Source: Notamacropus eugenii
Taxonomy: Eukaryota; Chordata; Mammalia; Diprotodontia; Macropodidae
NCBI RefSeq assembly: GCF_028372415.1
Contig: NC_092874.1
Coordinates: forward strand, 57,139,865-57,203,864
DNA length: 64,000 bases
Reading direction: 5' to 3'
Shown here: positions 1 through 11,660 of the stretch, in pieces
How positions within the stretch are numbered: position 1 is the stretch's first letter
How the letters are laid out: each line of letters opens with the position of its first letter
The notes under the pieces: model-generated
Database searches by the model: none
Seen by the model: only the letters and a program-made list of their open reading frames with translations
What the model was told of the DNA's origin: nothing
Position numbers and translations under genes: made by a program

Positions 1-890
1 GGAATCATTTAACCTGTGATTCCTTCTACAACAATTTTAATCTCCTGGGATAAGTTTCTCATGAAATTTCTTATTTATTAAGAGGAAAGAAAGGAAAGAA
101 AGGGGGGCAATAAGGAAGGAGGGAGAGAGAAATGGAAAGAGAAGGAAAGAAAGGAAGGAAAGAGGGAGGTAAGGGAAAGAAAAAGAAAAGAAGGAAGGAA
201 GGAGGAAGAAAAGAAGAAAGGAGGGGAGCACCAACCAAGCAAGAAAGAGGCAGTCACAACCATTGTAACCAGTAGCACTGTATTTTTCAATTCCAAGAGA
301 AGTATGTTCTTGGTGGAAGTAAAGAATTACAACCATTAGTTTCATAGCAGTTACTGAAACTGAGTTTTATGCTCTTCTTCTGACATGGAGACAGGCTGAG
401 ATCTCGGTTTTTCAAATTTAGTAACAGAAAGATTAGTTACATAGGAAGTGTTTTGGCAACAATGAGATTCCACTTGCATTGGGTTTAGGATGTTAGGATA
501 GTGAGTGGTTAGTGAGTCATATTGTATTTTGACCTGAATAGAGATAATTTCTTGTATTTTGATGAGCATATTTTTATTTTAGTTGAGTAAATTGATAACC
601 AATTAAAGAAACCCATATTATTTGACTCTTAAGATTATATATTCATTTTGGGAAGCTGTGCCTTTAAGGAAACTTTTGTGACTGGTATGAGTGCATGAAA
701 CTACCAAAACAACTGTTTTGAATAAATTCATTGGCCAATTAAGTCCATTTCTTTTGCTTCAGATCTGTGATTTCTCACGTAATAAAGAACTTCCAGTGTG
801 TAAAGTCTCCCCATTGATGTATATTTGCAACATTGCTAAATGAGTATTTGAGAGTTGCTTGGGGCACTAAAAAGTTGACTTGTATCTTGT
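1..890. other. Intergenic, purine-rich tract and unique AT-rich DNA
   Basis: Positions 81-245 are an impure GGAA/GAAA purine tract; the long open frames here are artefacts of it. The rest shows no gene. Confidence 0.7.
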
Positions 891-980
891 CTCAAAGTTA
901 GCATACATCAGAGGAATGACTTGAATCCAAACCTTCCTGACTCCAAGCCTGGCACTCTACCTACTACACCATTCTACTTT
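890..980 (-). mobile_element. Fragment of tRNA-derived SINE
   Basis: Reads as the reverse of the SINE head (TTGAATCCAAACCTTCCTGA, then CACTCTACCTACTACACC). Short and diverged. Confidence 0.6.
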
Positions 981-1264
981 TCAATTAAATCAAACAACTC
1001 ATCAATTCATTTTTCCATTAGTTTCCATTTTTAACTGAATCAACCAAGTTACATGAAATGCTGTCCATTTTTGCTCAAGCAAAAGTTAATAAATAAATAA
1101 ACAACAAGCAAAGAAAAACAGGTCATTTGAATATTGAAAATGGCCCAAGAGACCTGCAATGGACGAATCATTTGTCAAGGGGGGCTTCTCGGTGGAGGCC
1201 GCTTTCCTTCTTTTCTAGAGGGTACACACGCGTCTTTATTTTTATTTCCCTCATGCTTAGTTTA

Positions 1265-1650
1265 CAAAATGGGTGTGAGGATCAATTGATGGAACTGAGA
1301 ATGTTTTGCCTAGAGAAGATTCAGGGAGAATATGATAGCTGTCTTCAAATATTTAAAGGATTGTCATATGGAAGGGAGATTATATTTGTTCAATTAGACC
1401 CAGGGGGCAGAATGATAAGCAATGCAAGAAGTTGCAAAGTGGAAAATTCAGATTTAATGTAAAAAAAAGTCAAAAAGCAGAATCAACTACTTTAAGAGTG
1501 GGATTCCATGCTCCTTGGAGCTCTTTAGGCAGAGGCTGAATGATCACCTGACAGGTACATCAGAGAGGGGATCCCTATCAGGAAAGGGTTGGCTTCAATG
1601 GTCATAAAGGTCACTTTCAACTCTCAAATTCTGTGATACTATGTCCATCT
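1265..1650 (+). mobile_element. CR1/L3-type LINE 3' end
   Basis: Typical CR1-clade 3' region: GATAGCTGTCTTCAAATATT, then a GGCAGAGGCTGAATGATCA-like stretch, ending CAACTCTCAAATTCTGTGAT with the short terminal repeat characteristic of the clade. It runs straight into a GGAA microsatellite. The open frame at 1127-1462 is incidental. Confidence 0.7.
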
Positions 1651-1663
1651 CCTTCCTTAGGAG

Positions 1664-1820
1664 AGAAAAAGAAGGAAGGAAGGAAGGAAGGAAGGAAGGA
1701 AGGAAGGAAGGAAGGAAGGAAGGAAGGAAGGAAGGAAGGAAGGAAGGAAGGAAGGAAGGAAGGAAGGAAGGAAGGAAGGAAGGAAAGAAGGAAGGAAGGA
1801 AGGAAGAAAGAGAGAGAGAG

Positions 1821-1879
<59 letters not shown>

Positions 1880-1896
1880 AGGAAAGAAAGAAAGAA
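1664..1896 (+). repeat. (GGAA)n followed by (GAAA)n microsatellite
   Basis: About 30 nearly pure GGAA units followed by GA and GAAA units. Poly-EGRK reading frames here are spurious. Confidence 0.95.
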
Positions 1897-1899
1897 GCT

Positions 1900-3490
1900 C
1901 AAGAAAACAAACAAAATAGATTTCTCCAAGACCAGGGTTTGCCTTAGAATATTATTGGAGTGGTTTCCATTGAGTAAAGCAACTATTCGTTGTGATTTCG
2001 AGGAGCTTAGTTTTGCTTGTTTATGTCACCATTTGGCAACTTGATGGATATCATTATTATTACCTGTATGGAAGTGGTTGGATTCCCTTATCTTTAGACA
2101 GGCATCCTTATTGATTTTTAAAATTCCATTTAAGTTATAAATCTATGTACAACAGAACCATTTTGCAATAAATCTCAGAAAAGGAAGAAATACGTTTAGT
2201 ACTCATGCATAGAGAAAATTCCCTTCCCTCCATTGTTAAAAGGAAGAAATCCCTTCTGTTTTTGAGAACATGAGCTGCCAGTTGGGGTATTTGGGATGTG
2301 GACATTTATGGCACTGAAAGATTTAAAAGGTAAGGAGTGTGACAGAAATGTCTTAAAACACAGAGCTATGTAATAAATACATTGCTGTTATGAGTCAGAT
2401 TGAAATAATAAATATTGTGTTTTTATAGAGCACTATGGCATTGCAGGCTGTGTACATGGTCCACATTAGATTTGTGGGCCAATCCAACAAAGGAACTTTG
2501 AAACACTGAAAACAAACAGCCATTTGTGGGGTACTGCTTATGGGAGTTCCGTCCTGAGAAAGTTAGAAAACTATTACACCTTATTGTATCCAAAAATGCC
2601 ATACCTTGGTATGGAATTTCCTAATTTTGTATAGTGATAGTATTGTAACAAGTAAAGCTGACTGAATATATTTACTGATACTGGAAACATTTTCTCAGGC
2701 TTCTCCAGACAAGATAGTGGGGAAAAATTGTATCAAAGGGAGCTAGAATCCTCACATGCCCCTCACAAAACAAGAGTTAGAAATAGAAAGGCACCCAAAA
2801 GGAGGGAAAGTGCTTTAAAACTATCTTCAAATATACAAGCCAATTAAAATAGAAAATGACCAAAGTGAAGAAAATCTAATCTAATTTTAAAATACAACAG
2901 AACAACTGAATCAACTCAAATTTCAACTACCACAGAGTGGGGGGATGGGGAGCCAAGGTTAGATGGCTTGAGATGGCCTTAAGTGGATAAATGACATCTC
3001 TAAAGAAATTAAACAAAAATAGCCATGGGCAGAAAATTGCAAAGCCAAATAAAAGTACTCAGTTAAAGTAACAAATCAATGGATAGAAGTCAAGTTAAGA
3101 AGTTTTCAAGACTTAAAGAAAGATCTAGAAGAAATAATGAAATAGCCAAAATGGAGATTATGATAAAAAATCTTAAAAGGCTCCTAAAGAAGCAATACCA
3201 CCAGGAGAAAACAAACCTGAATTGTACTCGATGTAAAGTCGCTAGAAATGTAGATTCAAAAAGCATCATAGAATTGGGATCCATAAGGACTTGTGTGACA
3301 GATGAAGACGATAGATCAGTATGCAACACTCTCTAGATTATGGGTATCTCAGAAAATTTAGAAAGACAAGAATCTGAGCATTGTATTCCAGAAAATCATT
3401 AAATCAAACCTGAAATTAGACAAAAACTGATGAAATAACAATACAAAAGTTTTCCTAGTAACATATTGTAGATAATATTACTTAACCCAC
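1900..3490. other. Intergenic, no gene recognised
   Basis: AT-rich. A 85-codon frame at 3079-3336 is Lys/Arg-rich without a recognisable domain; it may be part of an old LINE. Nothing else supported. Confidence 0.55.
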
Positions 3491-3497
3491 TTTTTTT

Positions 3498-3622
3498 TTT
3501 GGAATCAGTTTTAAGTGACTAGCTCAGAGTCACACAGCTAGTAAGTGTGTGAGGCTAGATTTGAACTCAGAGCCTCCTGACTCCACAGAAGTGCTCTATT
3601 CACTATGCCACCTAGTTGCCCC
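3498..3622 (-). mobile_element. tRNA-derived SINE (MAR1/MIR-like)
   Basis: Reverse of the SINE head: CACACAGCTAGTAAGTGTGT and TTTGAACTCAGAGCCTCCTG, ending CACTATGCCACCTAGTTGCC. The same head recurs many times in the window. Confidence 0.85.
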
Positions 3623-3779
3623 TCATTTAACTCACTTTCAATTAAATAAGCAGTTTAAGTCATTTTTCCCAGTACTGGTGAGGGACTTAAGGTAGTCTAT
3701 CCACATTATCTGCTATGGTTCTTCCTGTGACTACATAGCACATGTTTTTAAGTCAGTTGACTACAGAGTAGATAAAAAG

Positions 3780-3855
3780 TGCTACAGTTGGAGGAAGGTC
3801 TGAGTTCAAATTCTGCCTAGCTGTGTGATCCTGAGCAAGTCACTTTGCAGACCTT
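3780..3855 (+). mobile_element. SINE fragment
   Basis: GGTCTGAGTTCAAATTCTGC followed by GCTGTGTGATCCTGAGCAAG, the B-box part of the tRNA-derived SINE. Confidence 0.7.
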
Positions 3856-3924
3856 AAGGCTCTATATAAATGTTAGCTATTGCTGTTAAGGTTGTTACTA
3901 TAATTGTTGTATGGACTAGTCAGT

Positions 3925-4225
3925 CAGGAAACACTTGTTAAGTACCTATTATGTGCAGACACTGTGCTAAATGTCAGGACTATACAGAAAGGTAATATAT
4001 AGCTCCGGTTCTTAAGATGATCACAATATAATGGGGGAGACAACTTGAAAATAACTGTGCTAACTGTAGACAGGATAAGTTGGACATCATCAACAGAGGG
4101 AAGGCATTAGAATTAAGAGGGATAAGAAAAGACATCCTCTGGACAGTGGGACTGTACCTAGGACTGGAAGGAAGCCAGGAGACCAAGATGTAAAGGGAAC
4201 AGAGAAAAGCTAACTGTCCATATGG
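3925..4225 (+). mobile_element. L2/CR1-clade LINE 3' region (antisense copy)
   Basis: Pattern 'tacctattatgtgcagacac ... atgggggagacaact ... ggaagccaggag' shared with the copy at 40.15-40.87 kb, where the minus strand translates to LINE reverse-transcriptase C-terminus. The listed strand is the reading shown; the element itself would be on the minus strand. Confidence 0.55.
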
Positions 4226-4639
4226 AAGATCCATCCCAATAACTTTGGCATGTGGGTACTATGAATCAACTAATAGCTCCAACCAGCTACAGAATCCTAG
4301 CAACAAAAAGTGTGCCATTACAAAAGGGAAATTTTTATAATGAGTAATCATTGAGGGAAGACAAAGTTATGTTCCTTTGAGCCAAAGCAGGATATTCCTC
4401 ACTTTTCTTGGCCTTATTATAGACCTAGATCACAATAAATTATACTCGTCACTTGCAACCAAAGTTTACCTCCAATCAGGCAGTCATGGGATTTCTTCAA
4501 GAGCCATATTTTGGAGGCCTCCACAATACTTCAATGACTGACAACTAGTTGGTTACTCTGAACTGATGCCATCTCCTTTCTTAAGCTCAGTCATATCCAC
4601 ATATTTGAGCTGGTAAAATCAAATTTTATGATTTTATGA

Positions 4640-4855
4640 TATATTCTCTTCCTAAGTTCAAATCTGGCCTCAGGTACTTAGTAGCTGTGTGACCCTAAGC
4701 AAGTCACTTAACTGTGTTTGCCTCACTTTCTTCATCTGTAAAATGAGCTAGAAAAGGAAACAGCAAACTACTCTAGTTTTATTGCATGAAAAACCCAAAT
4801 AGGGTCACAAAGAGTTAAACATGATTGGAAACAATTGAATGACAAATTTCTAATA
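4640..4855 (+). mobile_element. MAR1-like SINE with RTE-type tail
   Basis: TTCAAATCTGGCCTCAGGTA, GTGTGACCCTAAGCAAGTCA, then AAAATGAGCTAGAAAAGGAA and a tail with AGGGTCACAAAGAGTTAAAC. Marsupial-type SINE, moderately diverged. Confidence 0.85.
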
Positions 4856-4866
4856 GATTGTAGGAC

Positions 4867-5064
4867 AAGGGTTTTTCAACCTCACATGGCTCCTAACCTA
4901 TGGCCCATGAACTTTTGAAAATATATCTTTTGATAACTATGTCAATAGAATTGGTTTCCCTTTGAATTCCATGTGTTTTATTTTATGCATTATTTTGAGA
5001 AGGGGGTCCATGAGCTTCAAATAGGTCTATGACATGCAAAAAAGTTAATAGCCCCTCGACCAGA
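4867..5064. mobile_element. hAT-like non-autonomous DNA transposon
   Basis: Terminal inverted repeats CAAGGGTTTTTCAACC and, at the other end, AAGTTAATAGCCCCTCG. The internal GGGGGTCCATGAGCTTCAAA segment matches the copy at 16771-16975. About 200 bp, no coding capacity. Confidence 0.65.
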
Positions 5065-5114
5065 TGGTCCCTTATAGCTCTAAATCTGGGATCCCATGTT
5101 TCCTTTTTAAAAAT

Positions 5115-5335
5115 AACAGCTGGCATTTATATAACACTCCAATGTTTACAAAGTGTTTTACATACATTATTTCATTTAAGCCTCACTACCACCTGAGGGG
5201 GTTGGTTCTATCATTTTTCCCACTTCCAAACTGAGTCTCATAGAATAACCGATCTCCCTCCACCCCCAATCACAAAACTTCTAAGTGTCGGAGGCAGGAT
5301 TCAAACCCAAGTCTTCCTAAATGTGAGCTTGCCCA
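5115..5335 (-). mobile_element. tRNA-derived SINE, second subtype
   Basis: Reverse orientation: ACAAAGTGTTTTACATACAT, TTATTTCATTTAAGCCTCAC, then CAGGATTCAAACCCAAGTCT. Same subtype as copies at 9.49, 17.86 and 49.82 kb. Confidence 0.7.
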
Positions 5336-5339
5336 TCTG

Positions 5340-5860
5340 TCCCCTCACAAGAACACCTAGGTATCCATACAGTAAGAACACAGAGATCTGATACACACTT
5401 AAGTTATCGTTAACAAATTGCATCATACATAACTGAAAATTATGATCTATAAAGCAGCTTTTGAGGTTTGCAGGAAATCTTCCTTATGTATCCTACAACT
5501 GCCATAATATCAAGAGTAGAAAATATTTGACATGAGATGGAGTCAGCGGGTCTGAATTCTAATTTCAGCTCTGTTTCTTGCTGTGTAGCATGATCGGTAA
5601 TCTCACTGGTTCTCAATTTCAGTACATGTGATGACAGTGTTGGACTAAATTATTTCCTAAGATCTCTCCTTATCAGTTCTAAATACTGAAAAATCTGTGT
5701 CAAGTGGGATGTAATTCCCTTGCCTAGCTTTTCTTTTAAGTGCACAATGTAGAATAAGAAACATGCCTTACCTGAACAATGACTAATGGAAAAGTCTTCT
5801 TAACTTGGTATAAACCTTGAAGGTTAGAGAGGGCAAGAAAAATGAGGATTGCAGCAGGGT
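5340..5860. other. Intergenic, nothing recognised
   Basis: AT-rich; one diverged SINE-like stretch (GGTCTGAATTCTAATTTCAG) near 5550-5690. Confidence 0.5.
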
Positions 5861-6065
5861 GATCTGAAAGGGCATCACTAAGACTAATGAGATGAAATTA
5901 AGTGAAAGAAAAATGTGGACTGAATATCAAGAAATATTTCCTCCACATGGGGCTGTGATTAGATCTTGCAGGAGTATCCCAATGGAAGTGGTATGAGTCT
6001 TCCATATCACCCTTGTCACTTAAAACTGGACTGGACTTTAAATGCTCCAAAAAATACATAGTAAG
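5860..6065 (+). mobile_element. CR1/L3-type LINE fragment
   Basis: TATCAAGAAATATTTCCTCC and CAATGGAAGTGGTATGAGTC resemble the CR1 3' region seen at 1.3-1.65 kb; old and truncated. It lies just upstream of the first PTER exon. Confidence 0.45.
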
Positions 6066-6682
6066 AAAGAGCCTAACTTTGGCAGGATGATAAGTGAGAT
6101 GACATCTCTAATTTCATTGATGCAGTCCCAGGTGTCTGCTCCTAATCACACATCCTCCCATGGATAGGAGGGGGGTGTGTTTCTGTTTGATTTTACCTAC
6201 TTCTCTTTTTTCTTTTTCAGAAAATATTTTTGTTAAAATCCTATCCTTGGAAATGGCTTCCTTAAGTGGTGAAGTGCAGGCAGTTTGGGATCTTATGGAA
6301 CCAGGTCAACTTGGCCAGACCTTAACCCATGAACACCTGACCATGATCTTTGGCTGCAGCTACTCTTCTCCTCCTTCAGGACAAGAAGCTTTGCCTAAGG
6401 AATCCCTTGTGATGAAGAACTTGTTTTGGATTCAGAAGAACCCTTATTCCCATAAGGAAAACTTTCAACTAAATCAGGAGACTGAAGACATCAAGGAGGA
6501 ACTCTTACATTACAAAGCCATTGGCAGCAGGATTCTGGTGGAAAACACCACCACCAGACTTAGTCAAGATATGAAAACCTTGAAGTAGTTTATGGAAGAG
6601 ACTGGCATACATATAATTTCTGGATCTGGATTTTATGTGGGTGCCGCACACTCTCCAGAGAACTGTGCATTGTCAAGAGCAG

Positions 6683-8516
6683 GTAAACCATTCTTAGTCA
6701 ATACTTACACATGAGATTAGAGTAGTCCTGTCCTTACCTCCTTGCTTATCAGGGAACTTCAGGCACAAATGAAAATCTCATTGACTCAGAGGTAGTGGTA
6801 CATGCTACAGAGTCATAGGGGCACAGAAGGAGTGGAGGTTGAATGCAGGATCATTAATACTTCATAAAGAAAACTTTGGACAAAGAAAATCTTGATGTGC
6901 CCTATGTTGAAAGATTCAAAGTAGTGATAATTATATTTCATATGTATTGTATCAGTGCTCAGTAGTGGTATCATGGCCTGTTTATAAACTTCAGTTTTCC
7001 ATTATAAACCTCAATTATACAAGCTCAATTTTCCTTCACGATTTTATAATAACCCAGCAGTAAAAATTCACTGTAGGGTGAAACTTGGCAGGCAGAGACT
7101 TGGCAAGTTCATGAATTTTTTTTACCTCTCCCTTTACAAAGTTGGGGGTTGGAGGAATTGTGGAGGAGAGTCTACTCATTTGTTTTTATCAGTATCACAT
7201 TATTGAGTAAGAAGGATGAGTTCAGAGAAGAGAAGTAAGGGTGACTCTTTAAGGGATGGAGGGATATAGAAAAACAGTCCCCAAAGTATATATTCATCAT
7301 CATCTATTCAGTAGCAGAGCAGCTGCAATTTTTGCAAGGAAAAATTAATCTTTAAAAATTATTTGACAGAGGGTTCATTTTAAAAATTATAATTCTCCAT
7401 TTCTTCAGTCATGAGGACTTGACTTTCCCAAAACATGTAGGTAAAATTGAATGGACTATATTCTTTAGATTCTTTTCTCCTGGCAATGCTTGCACACATT
7501 CCCAGTTACTTTTAACAACCATCTTAAATGCATGAACCAAAACGGATAATATTATAGGACAAATGTATTATTGTGTATAGTATTTTCTGTTTGTATGGGG
7601 TAAAGGATTGAATAAAGAGGGTGGAATAACAGATTTGCTCATGGTATGCTTAATATATTCCATAGCTATCCCTTTGTCTGCCAGATACTCCAGTTTGGGC
7701 AATAGACTACTTTCTCAATCCATATATTACCTAATCACTCTTTTCCTCATTTTGTTAATTGATCTTAAAGTCATGGGTTTTAAGTTAAATATTTATAGCA
7801 AGAGAAACAGCATGTTATTGTGCTAATCTTGAAATCAGGAAAATCTTGGTTCAGATTCTACCTCTGACACATACTAAAAAAAAAAAAAAAATAGATATTT
7901 TTGTGATGGTAAACTAGGCCATCTTTTGTCTAAATTCTTACCCGTCCATAGTTACTGAATGGGTGCTGCCTCAGACAAACTGAGGTCTGGAAAAGATGCT
8001 AATTTAGAAAGACCAAGGTCATCCACTGCATCCTGGGACTTCATTAGTCGTCCTGACTTTTGTTCCACCACTAGATTTCATTGACTCTAGAGGGGAGAGT
8101 GAAGCTGATGACTTTGCCCAGCCCTGCCTCACTTAAATACAATCCACTTACAAATCAAGATATCACCCTGGTGGTGTCGTTGAGAATAAAGACCAAACAC
8201 AAGTGACCAGGAGCAAGTTATCTCTCAGTGCACTCAGGCAACCTTCAAACAAGATGAGTTGAATTACTTCTTTATATCAGTGGGAGAAATTTCTAGAAAC
8301 CAATGAAATCCTACCCTCCCCTCTACCCCACCCAAAAATCTATAGTAAATGTGTCTTAAGTCTTTGAGTTGGAAGAATTATGTAATCTTGTTTCATCCTT
8401 AATAGTGCCTAATAGGTGTTCAATAAATGGATGTTGAATTAAATATTTGCTGAATAGATTTCTTTACCACATCTTTTACCTACTCTTATTTATAAGGTGT
8501 TCTCATTCTTCTTTAG
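6683..8516 (+). other. Intron between the two PTER exons
   Basis: GT (6683) to AG (8516). Contains a poly(A) run at 7876-7891 and a marsupial SINE at about 7925-8200; the remainder is AT-rich with no gene. Confidence 0.75.
7925..8200 (+). mobile_element. Marsupial SINE, separate family
   Basis: AAGGTCATCCACTGCATCCT, GCCTCACTTAAATACAATCC and CAAGATATCACCCTGGTGGT form a pattern common in marsupial genomes. No tRNA-type SINE head at its end. Family name not assigned. Confidence 0.55.
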
Positions 8517-8782
8517 CTTACTCCTATTCTTATTAATGGAATACTACATGGAGCCAATCAGACAAAAACCAAATGTGGAGTCATTGGAGAAACTGGCTGC
8601 TCTTGGCCTCTCGTTGAAAGTGAGAATAAGGTACTTCAGGCAACAGCCCATGCACTGTCTCAGCTTGGATGGCTGATTCCCATCCGCTCTGGTAGGAATC
8701 CACACTTACCTGTTAAGATTATATGAATCTTGCAAAAAGTTGGGGCAGATATCTCCAAGATGGTTATGTGTCACCTTGACAG

Positions 8783-9485
8783 GTGAGAAGGCTATATGGG
8801 AACCAGTTTTGTTCAGAGTACAGTTAAAAAGTCTGATCCATGTGTATGGCCAAATAGACCAACCTAGCCTATCAGGAGGTGAGCAAATCAAGTCAATCTG
8901 TAATGGTCATAGAAATTAAGCACTGTTTATCAACTTTGAACACATCTTTGCAAGATTTTTCATGAAATCATTGGCCAGTTTACCGTATTAAGTAGTTGTA
9001 TGGAGTTGTAATGTAACTTGCATTAATAAACAGGGTAAATGGGAGGGTTCTCCCAAATGACTGTTGCATATGTAGCCTTTCATACCCATGTTACCATGCT
9101 GGATTTGAGATGATCATTTTGGAATTGGTGGTTCTTTGAAAAGCCCATGAGAAATAAAACAAGAAGAGTAAAAAAAAATGTGCAAGGCAGTAGTGTAGAT
9201 TTTCATGAAAGTCCTCTGATATCTGATTTTGGCCTGGACATCTGTCCTGAGTTCATGACTACTAATCCTTGAGCACAAGCCCTAACCGGAGTCACTGAAG
9301 CTGGAAAGGTTACAAAAGGTCCCCTCCTCAGCAGACTGAGCCAAGAGCAGTGAAATCACAGATCCATATTAAGGCAAGATTGTGAATATGGGAGGAGGGG
9401 GAAGGGCATAAGCATTTATGTAGCATCTGCTAAGGACAGGAAATACATCAAGTGTTTTTTAGATTTTGTTGGGTTTGTTTTTTTT
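8783..9485. other. Downstream of PTER exon B, nothing recognised
   Basis: Read in both strands for the missing PTER C-terminal motifs (LAHDIH, GGHGYSH); none seen. AT-rich unique DNA. Confidence 0.5.
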
Positions 9486-9489
9486 TTAC

Positions 9490-9690
9490 AAACATTATTT
9501 CATTTGATCTTCACAACAACCCTGTAAGACAGGCACTGTTATTATGCCCATTTTACAGCTGAAGAAACTAAGGCAAACAAAGGTTAAATGATTTGCCCAG
9601 AGAAACACAGCTAGTAAATACTGAGATTACATTTGAACTCAAGTCTTTCAGACTCCAGGCCCAGACTTCTATCTGTTACACCAGCAGCAG
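9490..9690 (-). mobile_element. tRNA-derived SINE, second subtype
   Basis: CATTATTTCATTTGATCTTC, ATTTTACAGCTGAAGAAACT and AGAAACACAGCTAGTAAATA, the reverse of the SINE body and head. Confidence 0.8.
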
Positions 9691-9739
9691 CTTCCTGGCA
9701 GCTGTTCATTTAGTAATTCAGAATGAGAGAATGAGAGGA

Positions 9740-10380
9740 AGAGAAAGTATTTATTAAGCAGTTACTATGTTACACATTGTGAAATTATGCAGTGTACAGT
9801 TGCTATGTATTGTTCATTAAGCAGTTACTATGTATTATACATTGGGCTAAATAGTGAGGATTATTAAAAAAAAGATAATCCTTGTTCTCAAAGAGTTTCC
9901 ATACTAAATGGCAAAACAATACTCAAAGAGGGAATGAGGGCCAAGGAGGGACACATTGGTCCAGAGAGTTACAGAGATAGTCAGTGGGTCCAGAGATTGA
10001 CATATTCCATCCGGGAACGCTGGAAGATTTGAATGATTCCAGAACTGGAGTTGGGGAGGAGGGTAAGGTAGTGAGAAGAGGGACTGTATGTCTACACATT
10101 TTACCAGTGAAATTATCTCTATTAGAAGAGGTAGCCAGAGAGTTGGGGAGTAAAGTGAAGCATTGTCCCTGGGGCTTTCCTGAAATAGTGGTCATGGGAG
10201 AGTCAATCACCAGTCAGGAAACCGGGGCTCTTTGGCAGAGAATTCTCCCAGCGTCAGGCTGTTGGCAAGGCAGTGGGAGACACAGAATGTATACAGTGAG
10301 TAGCAGAGGGCATCTGACATTTGCAGCTATGAATTTTATAAACAGCCATAGCAGTTTGGCTAAGATTTACCATGAGTAAT
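9740..10380. mobile_element. Old interspersed repeat, family unassigned
   Basis: Begins with a 'tatttattaagcagttacta' motif typical of LINE 3' ends in this genome. The 131-codon open frame at 9984-10379 starts at GTG, not ATG, and shows no domain. Confidence 0.4.
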
Positions 10381-10578
10381 AGCCCTTAAGTATAATTGAT
10401 ACAAGAATTAATCTAGTTCTCCAAGTATGAAGCTAAGACTATTTTAGAAAATAACTGTTATCATATTCACTGGAATAATGCCATCCCAACAGATTGACAA
10501 ATCTTGATGAACAGACCAGACATTCTGCTATTTGATTAACTAATAATGCAGTAGAATTTATGGACATAGCTGCTCCCC

Positions 10579-10767
10579 TTAACAGAAATATTGTGGAATG
10601 CTGTGCAGAAAAATAAAATCACTCAAACAGTATATTCCCAAAATGAGGAAGCCAAGGCCCATCAAAATAAAACCAGCTATCTCTGCGGCTGTGATGGTTT
10701 CATGTTCACTGCTTGGCCATTGCAGAAAATTTCTAGTACGTTTTGACTTACCATTGTCACTCAACAA
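10579..10767 (-). other. Unrecognised short open frame with one hydrophobic segment
   Basis: Reads NGKSKRTRNFLQWPSSEHE then a hydrophobic run IAGFILMGLGFLILGIYCL and ends HSIPQYFC. No ATG starts the frame and a stop lies a few codons upstream in the same frame, while the sense strand stays open upstream in another frame. Hydrophilic-then-transmembrane pattern and balanced codons look like part of a real membrane protein (exon or retrocopy), but I do not recognise it. Confidence 0.25.
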
Positions 10768-10779
10768 GTGATTATATAA

Positions 10780-11190
10780 TACCTCTGACCATGGTTAGTA
10801 ATATGTACCAGACTCATCTGACTTGAAAAGAATGATGCCGTATAACACTGGGTTATTAAGAGATAGCATCTTTCACATTTAGAGGTGATGGTTCAACAGG
10901 AATTGTTCCATCTCTTGCATCTTTGTAGCCAGCCCTGAGTAAAAAGCTTTGAGGGTGGACAGGCAACTCAAATTCAATTCCATTCAATGAATATTTGTTG
11001 AATGGTTTCTACCCACAAGGCACCTTGCTAGGTGTTATGAGGGAAACAACAACACATAAAACAGTTCTCCCTCTCAAGAAGCTCACTGCATTGATGAAAT
11101 GGAATACAAAAGGTTACCTGAAAAAGTCTGGGGAGAGATTTTCATAAAGAATTCTAAGAAACATCTCTCTTGACAGCAGAACTTTCATAG
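10780..11190. other. Intergenic, repeat remnants
   Basis: 11000-11110 resembles an L2-type LINE end ('aggcaccttgctaggtgtta'). No gene. Confidence 0.45.
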
Positions 11191-11194
11191 ACAT

Positions 11195-11400
11195 TGTAAT
11201 CTATAGAGTTAAAGCTGGAAGGGACTTGAGAAGTCATTAATCTAGCCTCCTCACTTTTACAAATGCGGAAACAAAGGTCAGAGCATTTAAATGACTTTCA
11301 TAAGTCCACACAGAGAGAATTATCAGAGCCAGGATCTGAACCCAGGTCTTTTGATTATAGTCAGCTTTCTTTCCACACATCTACGCTGCCTTTCCATGGG
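11195..11400 (-). mobile_element. MIR-like SINE, antisense
   Basis: AGTTAAAGCTGGAAGGGACT, AATGCGGAAACAAAGGTCAG and CAGGATCTGAACCCAGGTCT. Confidence 0.65.
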
Positions 11401-11429
11401 ATAACATCCATCACAGGTGCAAGGAAGGA

Positions 11430-11455
11430 AGGGGAGGAAGAAAGAGAGAGAGAGA

Positions 11456-11529
<74 letters not shown>

Positions 11530-11660
11530 GAAAGAGAGGAAGAAAGAAAAAGAAAGGAAGGAAGGAAAGAAGAAAGGGAAAGAAAGAGGAAGGAAGAAAG
11601 AGAAAGGAAAAGAAGGAGAGGGATAGAGAAAGAGAGAGAAGAAGAGAGAAAATAAGGAAA
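11430..11660. repeat. (GA)n purine microsatellite
   Basis: Pure GA from about 11440 to 11525, then impure GAAA/GGAA to 11660. Explains the charged reading frames on plus and serine-rich frame on minus. Confidence 0.95.

Larger units (their letters stand above)
6221..8782 (+). pseudogene. PTER: Decayed PTER (phosphotriesterase-related / N-acetyltaurine hydrolase), two exons
   Basis: Two exons with intact splice sites read as PTER. Exon A (6221-6682, after a TTTTTCTTTTTCAG acceptor, ATG 6253) gives MASLSGEVQAV, GQTLTHEHLT and NQETEDIKEELL, aligning with human PTER from residue 1 and keeping the HEH metal motif. Exon B (8517-8782) gives [23 protein letters not shown] and GADISKMVMCHLDR, ending in an AG|GTGAGA donor. 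Defects: TAG at 6586-6588 (codon 112), about two bases missing near 6674-6677 so that the exon ends out of phase with exon B, TGA at 8724-8726 where human has Arg (a CGA to TGA change), and the IIHPGR zinc ligand His replaced by Arg. The Glu of GE(I/T)G and His of SHLDR are kept. No exon for the C-terminal third (AHDIHTK, GGHGYSHIL) was recognised downstream. Retained introns rule out a retrocopy. It may be the sole PTER locus (unitary loss) or a dead tandem duplicate. Confidence 0.88.

Noticed and set aside
1633-1947. Lys/Arg/Glu-rich and Ser/Phe/Leu-rich frames
   Set aside because: Translations of GGAA/GAAA microsatellite.
9984-10379. 131-codon plus-strand frame
   Set aside because: Starts at GTG, no recognisable domain, lies in probable old repeat.
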